A DNA stretch of 64,000 nucleotides from Pseudonocardia terrae (GTDB lineage Bacteria; Actinomycetota; Actinomycetes; Mycobacteriales; Pseudonocardiaceae). Where the stretch lies: NCBI RefSeq assembly GCF_021343995.1, contig NZ_JAJTTE010000034.1, positions 1 to 64,000 of the forward strand. The letters run 5' to 3'. Both the position numbers and the translations under genes were made by a program. The notes below the pieces were generated by a model that was given only the letters and a program-made list of their open reading frames with translations, was not told the origin of the DNA and made no database searches. The stretch's first letter is position 1, and each line of letters starts with the position of its first letter. Positions 25,743-34,824 of this stretch are shown here, piece after piece.

Positions 25743-28700
25743 TCAGTACTGCACGTCCTGGCCGGCCCGGCGACGGATCACGGTGACCTCGTCGCGTTGG
25801 CTGCCGGTCGGGCCGAGGTAGTTGAAGGCGAACGAGAGCTGGGCGTAGCCGCCGATGAGGTGGGTCGGCTTGACCAGGACCCGGGTCAGCGAGTTGTGGA
25901 TGCCGCCGCGGCGGCCGTTCGCCTCGGACCTCGGGACGTTCACCACGCGTTCCTGGGCGTGGTAGACGAACACCGTGCCGGCGGGCATCCGGTGGCTGAC
26001 GATCGCACGCAGCACCATGACCCCGTTGCGGTTGACGGCCTCGACCCAGTCGTTGTCCCGCACGCCGATCGCCGCCGCGTCCTGCTCGCTCATCCAGACC
26101 ACGGGCCCCCCGCGGGACAGCGAGAGCATGAACAGGTTGTCCTGGTACTCGGAATGGATCGACCACTTCGAGTGCGGGGTGAGGTAGCGGACGGTCACCG
26201 AGGCGCCGTCGGCCCCGAGCTCACCGGGCCGGCTCTCGCCGAACAGCCGGGACATGTCCAGCGGCACCCGGTAGATCGGCAGCGCCTCGCCCATCTCGTG
26301 CATCCAGTCGTGGTCGAGCAGGAAGTGCATCCGCCCGGTCAGGGTGTGCCAGGGCTTGGACCGCTCGACGTTGACGGTGAACGGCGCGTACCGGCGCCCG
26401 CCGGTCTCGCTGCCCGACCACTCCGGGCTCGTGATCACCGGGACGGGCCGGGCCTGGGTGTCGGCGAAGGTGATCCGCTTCTCCTCGCTGCCCTCGGCGA
26501 GGTCCGCCAGCGGGGTGCCGGTGCGCCGCTCCAGATCCCGGAAGCCCTGGACGGCGAGGCGGCCGTTGGTCGTGGCGGACAGCGCGAGGATCGCCTCGGC
26601 CATCTTGGCGTCGGTGTCGATCGCCGGGCGACCCTCGGCGGCCCCGCCGAGCATCACCCCGTTCTTCGCGGCGAGATAGCCGATCTCCTCGTCCGGGTGG
26701 TAGGTGACGGCCTTGGTCGTCACCCCGAGCCGGTCGACGAGGGGACCGACGGCGGCCATCTTCTCCGCCACCGCGGGATAGTCCCGCTCGACGACGACGA
26801 AGTTCGGCATGGTGCGCCCGGGCACGGGCTCGCATTCGCCGGCCCGCCAGTCCCGCACGCGTCCGCCGGGCTGTGCCGTCTCGCCGGGGGTGTCGTGCTG
26901 CAGCGGCACCGCCACGACGTCGCGGCGCACGCCGAGGTGGGTGCGGGCGAGCTCGGAGAAGCGCCGGGCGATGGCGTGGAAGGCGTCGAAGTCGGTGCGG
27001 GACTGGAAGGGCGGGTCGATCGCCGGGGTGAAGGCATGGACGAACGGGTGCATGTCCGTGGTGTTCAGGTCGTGCTTCTCGTACCAGGTGGCGGCCGGGA
27101 GCACGACGTCGGAGAGCAGGGTGGAGCTGGTCATCCGGAAGTCCAGGGACAGCAGCAGGTCGAGCTTGCCCCCGGGCGGCTCCTCGTCGCGCCACACGAT
27201 GTCGCGCGGGCGCCGGTCCGGGCCCGCCTGCTCGGCGTTCACGCTGTGGTGCGTGCCGAGCAGGTGCTTGAGGAAGTACTCGTCGCCCTTGGCCGAGGAC
27301 CCGAGGAGGTTGGCCCGCCACAACGTCAGGCACCGCGGCCAGTTCCCGGGAGCGTCGGGGTCCTCGATCGCGAACCGCAGCGTGCCGTCCCGCAGCCGGC
27401 GCACCACGTGCTCGGCGACGTCCTCGTCCCCGGCGTCGTCCGCGAGGTCGAGGGGATTGCGGTCGAACTGGGGGTAGGACGGCATCCAGCCCAGCCGGGC
27501 GGACAGGGCGACGGTGTCCATCGTGTGCAGGCCGGCGAGCTTCCCGTCGGCCAGCGGCGAGGTCAGCACGTCGGCCCGGTAGCCGTCGTAGCGCCACTGG
27601 TCGGTGTGGGTGTACCAGTACGCGGTGCCGATCATCTGGCGCGGCGGGCGCTGCCAGTCGGTGGCCATGGCCATCGTGGCCCACCCGGTGACGGGGCGGC
27701 ACTTCTCCTGCCCCACGTAGTGCGCCCAGCCGCCGCCGTTGCGGCCCATCGACCCGGTGAGCATGAGCAGCGCGAGCACGGCGCGGTAGGTGGCGTCGCC
27801 GTGGAACCACTGGCAGATCCCGGCGCCCATGATGATCATGGTGCGGCCGTGGGACTCCTCGGCGTTGCCGGCCATCTCCCGGGCGACGCGGACGACCTGC
27901 TCGGCCGGCACCGAGGTGATGGCCTCCTGCCAGGCCGGCGTACACGGTTCGTCGGCGTCGTCGTAGCCCGACGGCCAGACGCCGGGCAGCCCGTCGCGGC
28001 GCACCCCGTACTGGGCCAGCATCAGGTCGAAGACCGTGGTGACGAGCCGCCCGGCGACGCGGCGCGTGGGCACCCCGCGGCGCAGGACGCCGGGGGTACC
28101 GGCCGGGTCGTCGAAGCGGGGCAGCAGGACCTCGGCGGCCTGGCCGTCGAGCAGGGTCAGCTGCGGGGCGACCTCGCCCAGGTCGAGGTTCCAGCGGCCG
28201 GCGCCGGAGTCGGTGTAGCGGAAGCCCAGCGAACCGTTCGGCACGACCGGATTCCCGGTCCGGCCGTCGACGAGCACGGTCTTCCACTCCGCGCCCTCGC
28301 CGGTGTCCCCGAGGTCGGCGGCGGTGAGGAACTTGCCCGGGACGTACGCGACGCGCCCGTCGTCCGTGGGGTGTTCGGTGAGGGTGACCAGGAACGGCAG
28401 GTCGGTGTGGCGCTGCACGAAGTCGACGAAGAACGGCACCCGCCGGTCGACGAAGAACTCCCTGAGCACGACGTGGCCCATGGCCATCGCGAGCGCGCCG
28501 TCGGTGCCCGGCTGCGCGGGGAGCCACGTGTCCGCGAACTTCGTGTTGTCGGCGTAGTCGGGAGAGACCACGACGACCTTCTGCCCCTTGTACCGGGCCT
28601 CGGCCATCCAGTGCGCGTCCGGGGTGCGGGTCACCGGGACGTTCGAGCCCCACATCACCAGGTACGTGGCGTTCCACCAGTCCCCGGACTCCGGGACGTC

Positions 28701-29462
28701 GGTCTGGTCGCCGAACACCTGCGGCGACGCGACCGGCAGGTCGGCGTACCAGTCGTAGAACGACGTCATCGCCCCGCCGACGAGCTCGATGAACCGGGAC
28801 CCCACGGCGTGCGACACCATCGACATCGCCGGGATGGGCGAGAACCCCGCCACCCGGTCCGGGCCGTACGTCGTGATCGTGTGCACGTGGGCGGCGGCGA
28901 CGATCTCCGTCGCCTCCTCCCAGGAGACCCGCACGTGCCCGCCCTTGCCGCGGGCGGACTGGTAGCGGCGGCGCTTCTCCGGGTCCCCGGTCACCTCGGC
29001 CCACGCCGCGACGGGGTCCCCGAGGCGGGCCCTGGCCTCGCGGTACATCTCGACGAGCACCCCGCGGGCGTACGGGTAGCGCACCCGCGTGGGGGAGTAG
29101 GTGTACCAGGAGAACGCCGCCCCGCGCGGACAGCCGCGCGGCTCGTACTCCGGCGAGTCCGGTCCGACCGACGGGTAGTCGGTCTGCTGGGCCTCCCAGG
29201 TGATGATCCCGTCCTTGACGTAGACCTTCCACGAGCACGAGCCGGTGCAGTTCACCCCGTGCGTGGACCGGACGACCTTGTCGTGGCTCCACCGGTCCCG
29301 GTAGAACACGTCGCCCTCGCGGCCGCCCGTCTTGAACACCGCGCGCAGGTCGTCCGAGGTCGACGAGCGGGTGAGGAAGCGTCCCGTCCGCAGCAGGGCG
29401 TCCGCCGCCGGGCCGTCCGTACCGGCGTCCGCCCCGGGCTCCTCACCGACGTCGAGACTCAT
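25743..29462 (-). CDS. narG: Respiratory nitrate reductase alpha subunit NarG
   Basis: The 1239-residue molybdenum catalytic subunit that reduces nitrate to nitrite in the cytoplasm under oxygen limitation. The N-terminal [4Fe-4S] ligands are H68, C72, C76 and C111 (HGVNCTGSCSWK ... GCPRG). The Mo-ligand region is PESGDWWNATYLVMWGSN, with the Asp expected for NarG, followed by TRTPDAHW. There is no twin-arginine signal, as expected for Nar. ATG 29462 follows GGAGG by 5 nt. It is the first gene of narGHJI. Confidence 0.97.
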   Translation of the reverse strand: MSLDVGEEPGADAGTDGPAADALLRTGRFLTRSSTSDDLRAVFKTGGREGDVFYRDRWSHDKVVRSTHGVNCTGSCSWKVYVKDGIITWEAQQTDYPSVGPDSPEYEPRGCPRGAAFSWYTYSPTRVRYPYARGVLVEMYREARARLGDPVAAWAEVTGDPEKRRRYQSARGKGGHVRVSWEEATEIVAAAHVHTITTYGPDRVAGFSPIPAMSMVSHAVGSRFIELVGGAMTSFYDWYADLPVASPQVFGDQTDVPESGDWWNATYLVMWGSNVPVTRTPDAHWMAEARYKGQKVVVVSPDYADNTKFADTWLPAQPGTDGALAMAMGHVVLREFFVDRRVPFFVDFVQRHTDLPFLVTLTEHPTDDGRVAYVPGKFLTAADLGDTGEGAEWKTVLVDGRTGNPVVPNGSLGFRYTDSGAGRWNLDLGEVAPQLTLLDGQAAEVLLPRFDDPAGTPGVLRRGVPTRRVAGRLVTTVFDLMLAQYGVRRDGLPGVWPSGYDDADEPCTPAWQEAITSVPAEQVVRVAREMAGNAEESHGRTMIIMGAGICQWFHGDATYRAVLALLMLTGSMGRNGGGWAHYVGQEKCRPVTGWATMAMATDWQRPPRQMIGTAYWYTHTDQWRYDGYRADVLTSPLADGKLAGLHTMDTVALSARLGWMPSYPQFDRNPLDLADDAGDEDVAEHVVRRLRDGTLRFAIEDPDAPGNWPRCLTLWRANLLGSSAKGDEYFLKHLLGTHHSVNAEQAGPDRRPRDIVWRDEEPPGGKLDLLLSLDFRMTSSTLLSDVVLPAATWYEKHDLNTTDMHPFVHAFTPAIDPPFQSRTDFDAFHAIARRFSELARTHLGVRRDVVAVPLQHDTPGETAQPGGRVRDWRAGECEPVPGRTMPNFVVVERDYPAVAEKMAAVGPLVDRLGVTTKAVTYHPDEEIGYLAAKNGVMLGGAAEGRPAIDTDAKMAEAILALSATTNGRLAVQGFRDLERRTGTPLADLAEGSEEKRITFADTQARPVPVITSPEWSGSETGGRRYAPFTVNVERSKPWHTLTGRMHFLLDHDWMHEMGEALPIYRVPLDMSRLFGESRPGELGADGASVTVRYLTPHSKWSIHSEYQDNLFMLSLSRGGPVVWMSEQDAAAIGVRDNDWVEAVNRNGVMVLRAIVSHRMPAGTVFVYHAQERVVNVPRSEANGRRGGIHNSLTRVLVKPTHLIGGYAQLSFAFNYLGPTGSQRDEVTVIRRRAGQDVQY

Positions 29463-29528
29463 CGGTACCTCCGTACAGCCGAACCGACGGGATGACCTTC
29501 GCAGCTCCCGAGCCCTGCGGACCTCGGC

Positions 29529-29555
29529 CGATGGTCCCTCCTACGAGGACCATCG
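29529..29555. promoter_or_regulatory. Palindrome in the narG/narK divergent promoter region
   Basis: CGATGGTCC (29529-29537), 9-bp spacer, GGACCATCG (29547-29555): perfect 9-bp arms. It is 67 bp upstream of narG and 106 bp upstream of narK, in the only gap between these divergent units. Length and placement suit a dimeric regulator controlling both. It does not match the FNR (TTGAT-N4-ATCAA) or NarL patterns. Confidence 0.5.
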
Positions 29556-29660
29556 CCTCTGCTTGCGACGCCGGACGCGCGTGCACCCTCGACCGCCGGG
29601 ACGTCCGGACAGCTCGGGACGATCGGGGCGATCGGGCCGGGCCGACACGAGGAGTGCATC

Positions 29661-30890
29661 GTGAGCACATCGGCAGCGCGTGGAGAGGCCGAGCACGGCC
29701 CCGTCGCGTCGCGGACCTCGGCGCGACCCGCACTGATGCTGACCGTCGCCACGGTCGGCTTCGTCGTGACGTTCTGGGCCTGGGCACTGCTGTCCCCGCT
29801 CGGCGCGACCCTGCGGGAGCAGCTGAACCTCAGCTCGTTCCAGCAGTCGCTGCTGGTCGCGGTCCCGGTCGTCGTCGGGTCCCTCGGGCGCATCCCGGTC
29901 GGGGCGCTGACCGACCGGCTCGGCGCCCGGCGGATGTTCCCGGTCATGGCGCTGCTGACCGTGCTGCCCGTGCTCTACCTCGGGCACCTGGCCTCGTCGC
30001 TCGCCGCCTACCTCGTCGGCGGGTTCTTCCTCGGCCTCGGCGGCACCACCTTCGCCATCGGCGTCCCCTTCGTGAACTCCTGGTACCCGCCGGCCCGGCG
30101 CGGCCTCGCGCTCGGGATCTTCGGCGTCGGCATGGGCGGAACGGCCCTCTCCTCGTTCACCACGGTGCAGCTCGCCGAGGCGCTGGGCCCGAGCTTCCCG
30201 TTCGACCTGGTGGCCGTCGTGCTCGTCGTCTACTCCGTCGTCGCCTGGCTGCTGCTGCGCGACCGGCCGGACCGGCCGGTCCCCGCGGGCACGATGGGGA
30301 ACCGTCTGCGCGCCACCCTGCGCCTGCCCGCGACGATGCAGCTGTCCTTCCTCTACGCGGTCGCCTTCGGCGGGTTCGTCGCCTTCAGCGTCTACCTGCC
30401 CACCTACCTCGTCAGCGCCTACCATCTGGACAAGTCCGACGCCGCCCTCCGCACCGCCGGCTTCGTCCTCCTCGCCGTGGCCATGCGCCCGGTGGGCGGC
30501 TGGCTCTCGGACCGGTTCGATCCCGTGCCCGTCCTCCTCGCCGCGTTCGGTGCGACGACGCTGCTCGCGGTGCTGGCCGCCTTCCAGTTCCCGCTCCTGC
30601 CCGTGGAGACCGTGGTGTTCCTCGCCATGGCCGCGGCGCTGGGCGCCGGGACGGGCGCGGTGTTCGCCCTCGTCGCCCGCATGGTCCCGGCGGAGCGGGT
30701 CGGTGCCGTCACCGGCGTCGTCGGCGCCGCGGGCGGGCTCGGCGGGTTCTTCCCGCCCCTGGTCATGGGGCTCGTGTACGGGCTCACCGGCAGCTACTTC
30801 GTCGGGTTCCTCCTCCTCGCCGCCACCGCCGCGGGCGCGGGAGTGGTGAGCGGCACGGCGGTCCGGCGGCGGGCGGCCCTCGCGCACTGA
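29661..30890 (+). CDS. narK: NarK-type nitrate/nitrite MFS transporter
   Basis: A 409-residue major facilitator protein with about 12 transmembrane helices. The nitrate-porter features are WAWALLSPLG in TM1, PVVVGSLGRIPVGALTDRLGARR, and the glycine-rich nitrate signature GVVGAAGGLGGFFPP in the second half. GTG 29661 follows GAGGAG by 6 nt. It is divergent from narGHJI, 198 bp away, and likely co-regulated. Confidence 0.92.
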   Translation: MSTSAARGEAEHGPVASRTSARPALMLTVATVGFVVTFWAWALLSPLGATLREQLNLSSFQQSLLVAVPVVVGSLGRIPVGALTDRLGARRMFPVMALLTVLPVLYLGHLASSLAAYLVGGFFLGLGGTTFAIGVPFVNSWYPPARRGLALGIFGVGMGGTALSSFTTVQLAEALGPSFPFDLVAVVLVVYSVVAWLLLRDRPDRPVPAGTMGNRLRATLRLPATMQLSFLYAVAFGGFVAFSVYLPTYLVSAYHLDKSDAALRTAGFVLLAVAMRPVGGWLSDRFDPVPVLLAAFGATTLLAVLAAFQFPLLPVETVVFLAMAAALGAGTGAVFALVARMVPAERVGAVTGVVGAAGGLGGFFPPLVMGLVYGLTGSYFVGFLLLAATAAGAGVVSGTAVRRRAALAH

Positions 30891-30891
30891 C

Positions 30892-30910
30892 GGCCGGTCC
30901 ACGACCGGCC
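30892..30910 (+). terminator. Hairpin terminator after narK
   Basis: GGCCGGTC-CAC-GACCGGCC, perfect 8-bp arms, beginning 2 nt after the narK stop codon. No U-tract. Confidence 0.55.
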
Positions 30911-30957
30911 CGGACGCAATGCGTGCTGCTCGCCCGCGGAAGGAGCAGACTTGCTCG

Positions 30958-31311
30958 ATGACGAACAAGATCAGCCTCGATGCCGTGGCGCGTGAGCAGC
31001 TGAAGAGCGCCACCACCAGTTCGGCCGGCCGCAGCGCGCAGACGGTGTACGGCGGGCACGAACACGCACTGCGGCAGACCGTCGTGGCGCTCTCCGCGGG
31101 ATCCGCCCTCGCGGAGCACGACAGTCCCGGCGAGGCGACGGTGCACGTCCTGCACGGCCGGGTGCGCCTCTCCGCCGGGAGCACGTCGTGGGAGGGGCGG
31201 CGCGGTGACCTCATCGCCGTGCCGCCGGACCGGCACACCCTGGAGGCGCTCGAGGACTCCTCCGTCCTCCTCACCGTGGTCAAGGACCAGAGCGCGCCGT
31301 CGAACCGGTAG
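30958..31311 (+). CDS. Small cupin-domain protein
   Basis: A 117-residue single cupin. The barrel shows SAGSALAEHDSPGEATVHVLHGRVRL (family pattern G-x5-HxH-x-E, here reduced to one clear His plus Glu) and the second motif GDLIAVPPDRHTLEAL, with PxxxxH. ATG 30958 is about 12 nt from AGGAG; an in-frame ATG at 30919 is less likely. Binding partner unknown. It lies between narK and the DUF5996 gene and could be co-transcribed with the latter (29-bp gap). Confidence 0.75.
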   Translation: MTNKISLDAVAREQLKSATTSSAGRSAQTVYGGHEHALRQTVVALSAGSALAEHDSPGEATVHVLHGRVRLSAGSTSWEGRRGDLIAVPPDRHTLEALEDSSVLLTVVKDQSAPSNR

Positions 31312-31340
31312 GCGGGAGCACTCGACGGAAGGAGCGCGCG

Positions 31341-32288
31341 GTGGGGGCAGAGCCGAGGGGCGCGGCATCCGCGTGGCCCGACCTGCGGGTCGCGGACTGG
31401 ACGGACACGCGGAACACCCTGCACATGTGGACCCAGATCGTGGGCAAGATCCGGATGGCGCACGCGCCGCTGGTCAACCACTGGTGGCAGGTGACGCTGT
31501 ACGTCAGCCCCCGCGGGCTGACCACGTCGTCGATCCCGTACGGCACGGGCGCGTTCGACATCGAGTTCGACTTCGTCGATCGTCGGCTCGAGGTCCGCAG
31601 CAGCGACGGCGGGACGGGCGGGTTCGCGCTGCGTCCGATGTCCGTCGCCGACTTCTACGCCGAGACGACGGCGCTGCTCGGCCGGCTGGGCGTCGAGGCG
31701 CCGATCCGACCGGTCCCGAACGAGGTGGACCCGGCCGTCCCGTTCCCCGACGACCACGAGCACGCGTCCTACGACGGCGAGGCGGCCGAGCTGTTCTGGC
31801 GGCAGCTGCTGCAGGCGAACCGCCTGATCGGAGAGTTCCGGTCGCGGTTCGTGGGCAAGGTCAGCCCCGTCCACTTCTTCTGGGGCGCGATGGACCTGGC
31901 CTGCACCCGGTTCTCCGGGCGCCCGGCCCCGCCGCACCCGGGCGGGGCGCCGAACTGCGGCGACTGGGTGATGGTCGAGGGTTACTCCCACGAGCTGTCC
32001 AGCTGCGGGTTCTGGCCCGGTGGCGGTGCGGAGGGCGCCTTCTACGCCTACGCCTACCCCGCGCCGGACGGGTTCTCCGAGTACCCGGTCGAGGCGGAGG
32101 GCGCGGCCTTCAGCCCCGAGTTCCAGCAGTTCGTGCTGCCCTACGAGGCGGCGCGTACCGCCTCCGACCCGGACCGGGTGGTGCGGGAGTTCCTGCAGAG
32201 CACCTACGAGGCGGCGGCCGAGCTCGGCAAGTGGGACCGCACAGCCCTGGAGGCCGATCCCGAGAGATGGCGGCACCGCATGGCATGA
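31341..32288 (+). CDS. DUF5996 family protein
   Basis: A 315-residue soluble protein of the DUF5996 family. Typical segments are NTLHMWTQIVGKIRMAHAP, NHWWQVTLYVSPRGLTTSSIPYG in parts, VSPVHFFWGAMDLACTRFSGR and EGYSHELSSCGFWPGG. The conserved His, Trp and Cys residues hint at an enzyme, but no reaction is known. GTG 31341 follows AGGAG by 6 nt. It ends in a hairpin that overlaps its stop codon. Confidence 0.85.
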   Translation: MGAEPRGAASAWPDLRVADWTDTRNTLHMWTQIVGKIRMAHAPLVNHWWQVTLYVSPRGLTTSSIPYGTGAFDIEFDFVDRRLEVRSSDGGTGGFALRPMSVADFYAETTALLGRLGVEAPIRPVPNEVDPAVPFPDDHEHASYDGEAAELFWRQLLQANRLIGEFRSRFVGKVSPVHFFWGAMDLACTRFSGRPAPPHPGGAPNCGDWVMVEGYSHELSSCGFWPGGGAEGAFYAYAYPAPDGFSEYPVEAEGAAFSPEFQQFVLPYEAARTASDPDRVVREFLQSTYEAAAELGKWDRTALEADPERWRHRMA

Positions 32289-32327
32289 GCACCCGACGAC
32301 GTCGCGCGACGCGGGGGACGGGTGCTC
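32287..32327 (+). terminator. Hairpin terminator after the DUF5996 gene
   Basis: GAGCACCCG (32287-32295) and CGGGTGCTC (32319-32327), perfect 9-bp arms around a 23-nt loop that itself contains GTCGCGCGAC. The left arm overlaps the TGA stop codon. Confidence 0.5.
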
Positions 32328-32412
32328 GGGAAACCACCCGGAGCGGGTGAGGGAATCCGTGTGACGCGGCGGGACCGTCCGGCGCCCGACGACGACGGGA
32401 GGAGCGATCCCG

Positions 32413-33531
32413 ATGCGCACACGCGGTGCCGTTCTCCGCAAGGCCCCCGGCAAGTACGAGGTCGTGGACCTGGAGCTCGACGACCCTCGTCCCGGCGAGA
32501 TCCAGGTCCGGATGGTCGCCTCCGGGCTGTGCCACTCCGACGATCACGTCGCCACCGGGGACATCCCGGCCGGCATCTTCCCGATGGCCGGCGGGCACGA
32601 GGGCGCCGGTGTGGTGACCAAGGTCGGGCCCAACACCCCCGGCTTCTCCGAGGGCGATCACGTCGTCTTCTCGTTCCTGCCCGGCTGCGGACGCTGCCGC
32701 TGGTGCGCCACCGGCCACCAGAACCTCTGCGACCTCGGGCGGTTCCTGCTCGCGGGATGCCGCCCCGACGACCCGACCAGCTTCCGGCTCTCCCTCGACG
32801 GCGCCCCGGTCGGCCAGATCGCGGGGATCTCCACCTTCTGCGAGGACACCACCGTCTCGGTGCACTCGGCCATCACGATCCCGAAGGACATCCCGCTCGA
32901 GGCGGCCTGCCTGACCGGCTGCGCGGTCGGCACCGGGTGGGGCTCGGCGGTGAACTCCGCGGCCGTCCGGCCCGGCGACACGGTGATCGTCATGGGCGTC
33001 GGCGGGGTCGGCGCCAACGCGGTGCAGGGCGCGGTGCACGCGGGCGCCTCGCAGGTCATCGCGGTGGACCCGGTGGCGTTCAAGCGGGAGAAGGCCCAGC
33101 AGTTCGGTGCCACCCACGCCGTGGAGTGGATCGAGGAGGCCGCCGAGCTGGCCCGTTCGTTCACCGACGGGCAGGGTGCGGACTCGGCGATCGTCACGGT
33201 CGGGGTGACCACGGGCGATCACGTGGCGGCCGCGTTCGCCGCGGTGCGCAAGCAGGGCACCTGCGTGGTGACCGGGCTGGGCGACATCACCGACACCGGG
33301 GTGAACATCCCGCTCGGCGAGCTCACCCTGTTCCAGAAGCGGCTGCAGGGCTCGCTGTTCGGGGAGACGTCGCCCAGCTTCGACATCCCGCGTCAGCTCG
33401 AGCTCTACCGCACCGGCGCGCTCAAGCTCGACGAGCTGGTCACCACCACCTACACCCTCGACGAGGTCGACCAGGGCTACGAGGACATGCACGCGGGCAA
33501 GAACATCCGCGGCGTGATCCGGTACTCCTGA
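32413..33531 (+). CDS. NDMA-dependent (Rxyl_3153-type) zinc alcohol dehydrogenase
   Basis: A 372-residue medium-chain dehydrogenase/reductase. The catalytic zinc ligand set begins SGLCHSDDHVATG; GGHEGAGVV follows; the structural zinc loop is CGRCRWCATGHQNLC; the cofactor Rossmann motif is VMGVGGVGANAVQ. The segment AGCRPDDPTSFRLSLDG is typical of the actinobacterial family described as using tightly bound nicotinamide with an external acceptor (mycofactocin-associated). ATG 32413 follows GGAGG by about 6 nt. It is monocistronic, with a strong terminator. It could supply ketones to the monooxygenase at 51 kb, though it lies 19 kb away. Confidence 0.9.
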   Translation: MRTRGAVLRKAPGKYEVVDLELDDPRPGEIQVRMVASGLCHSDDHVATGDIPAGIFPMAGGHEGAGVVTKVGPNTPGFSEGDHVVFSFLPGCGRCRWCATGHQNLCDLGRFLLAGCRPDDPTSFRLSLDGAPVGQIAGISTFCEDTTVSVHSAITIPKDIPLEAACLTGCAVGTGWGSAVNSAAVRPGDTVIVMGVGGVGANAVQGAVHAGASQVIAVDPVAFKREKAQQFGATHAVEWIEEAAELARSFTDGQGADSAIVTVGVTTGDHVAAAFAAVRKQGTCVVTGLGDITDTGVNIPLGELTLFQKRLQGSLFGETSPSFDIPRQLELYRTGALKLDELVTTTYTLDEVDQGYEDMHAGKNIRGVIRYS

Positions 33532-33564
33532 GGTTCGCCGGTCGCGGACGCGACGTCGACGGTG

Positions 33565-33593
33565 CCGGCGTCCGGTGCGGGACCGGACGCCGG
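33565..33593 (+). terminator. Strong hairpin terminator after the alcohol dehydrogenase
   Basis: Perfect 12-bp arms CCGGCGTCCGGT (33565-33576) and ACCGGACGCCGG (33582-33593) around the loop GCGGG, 33 nt after the stop codon. Confidence 0.75.
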
Positions 33594-33630
33594 TACCGGG
33601 CGCGGGCGACCGGGGCGCGATGATCACCGT

Positions 33631-34623
33631 GTGCTGGCGGTGCCGCGGGACTGGTCCGACCTGACGCCGACGTGGATGAGCGCCGCGCTGGGGCGGACCG
33701 TCGTGCGGGCGCGCGTCAGGGACGTCGTCGACGGCACGAACGCCCGCGCGGTCGTCGAGCTGGAGTACGCGGGCCCCGCCGGGCCGCCGCGGGTGTTCGT
33801 CAAGCGGGAGGGCCGGTGGCTCAACCGGCTGGCCCTGACCGCGCTCGGCGCGCGCGAGGCCGAGGCGGACCTCGTCGCGCACGCCCCGACCCTGCCGCTG
33901 GAGCACCCCGCGTTCCACGCCGCGGCGACCGACCGCCGCCGCCTCGCCGCCGTGGTCGTCATGGAGGACGTCACGCTCCGCGGCGGGCGCCCGAACAGCG
34001 CGCTCGCGCCCCTGACCGTCGAGCAGGTCGCCGCCGGTCTGGGCGAGCTGGCACGCCTGCACGCGGCGTTCTGGGACGCCCCACTGCCGCCGTTCGTGCG
34101 TCCGTGGCGGCTCGGTCCCGCCTGGGCCCCCGTCGCCCGGGCCGGCTTCGTCCATGCCCTGCGGACGCTGCGACGGGCCGGGCACCCCCTCGACCTCGGC
34201 ACCGCGGAGATCGAACGGGGGTTCCGGAGCTGGGCACGGATCGCCGCCGCCGGCCCGCAGACGCTGCTGCACGGCGATCCCCACCCCGGGAACACCTACA
34301 CGGTCGGGGCCACCGTCGGCTTCTACGACTGGCAGCTGGTCCGCTCCGGCAGCTGGGTCCACGACGTCGGCTACTTCGTGACCTCCAGCCTCACCGTCGC
34401 CGACCGGCGCGAGCACGAGCGCGACCTGCTGGCCGGCTATCTCGACGCCCTCGGCCGTCGGCCAGCCGACGCCTGGCGGCTGTACCGGCGGACGCCGGTG
34501 TTCGGGCTCGGGTCGTGGTTGCAGACCTGGGCGGCGGGCACGTTCCAGCCGCCCGACGTCTGCCTCACGACGATCGAGCGCTTCGCCGCCGCCCATCACG
34601 ACGCCCGGCGGGACCCGGGCTGA
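33631..34623 (+). CDS. Phosphotransferase family protein (APH/ecdysteroid-kinase-like)
   Basis: A 330-residue protein-kinase-fold small-molecule kinase. The catalytic loop is LLHGDPHPGNTYT and the metal-binding motif is GFYDWQLV, both clear. The N-lobe lysine is in RVFVKREGRWLNR. The WSDLTPTWMSAALG start and the DVGYFVTSSL segment resemble the DUF1679/EcKL-like branch rather than antibiotic-resistance enzymes. Substrate unknown. GTG 33631 is inferred; an ATG in frame lies far upstream inside the terminator. Confidence 0.8.
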   Translation: MLAVPRDWSDLTPTWMSAALGRTVVRARVRDVVDGTNARAVVELEYAGPAGPPRVFVKREGRWLNRLALTALGAREAEADLVAHAPTLPLEHPAFHAAATDRRRLAAVVVMEDVTLRGGRPNSALAPLTVEQVAAGLGELARLHAAFWDAPLPPFVRPWRLGPAWAPVARAGFVHALRTLRRAGHPLDLGTAEIERGFRSWARIAAAGPQTLLHGDPHPGNTYTVGATVGFYDWQLVRSGSWVHDVGYFVTSSLTVADRREHERDLLAGYLDALGRRPADAWRLYRRTPVFGLGSWLQTWAAGTFQPPDVCLTTIERFAAAHHDARRDPG

Positions 34624-34824
34624 GATTTTCCTCGGAAGCCAGGGCCGACTGTCACATCGGGCGGGTCCGAGGCGTCTGGATGGGGAGCCCATCGCGCCGG
34701 CACGGGGGGAGCGGTGAGGTGGGCGGCCCGGCCCGCCATCGAGCGCCCTCGGTGGTGGGCCGGCGCGCGTCCGGCCGCAGTGTCCGGGTACGTCGCCGTC
34801 GGGCCGGCATGGGAGGCGCTCGCC

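Noticed and set aside
25797..29495. A 1232-codon open frame antisense to narG
   Set aside because: It mirrors narG codon by codon, has the Val/Gly/Arg/His-rich make-up of high-GC antisense frames, and shows no domain. narG carries all expected catalytic motifs.
29463..29660. FNR- or NarL-type boxes in the nar divergent region
   Set aside because: I looked for TTGAT-N4-ATCAA and TACYYMT heptamer pairs and found none; only the CGATGGTCC palindrome stands out.
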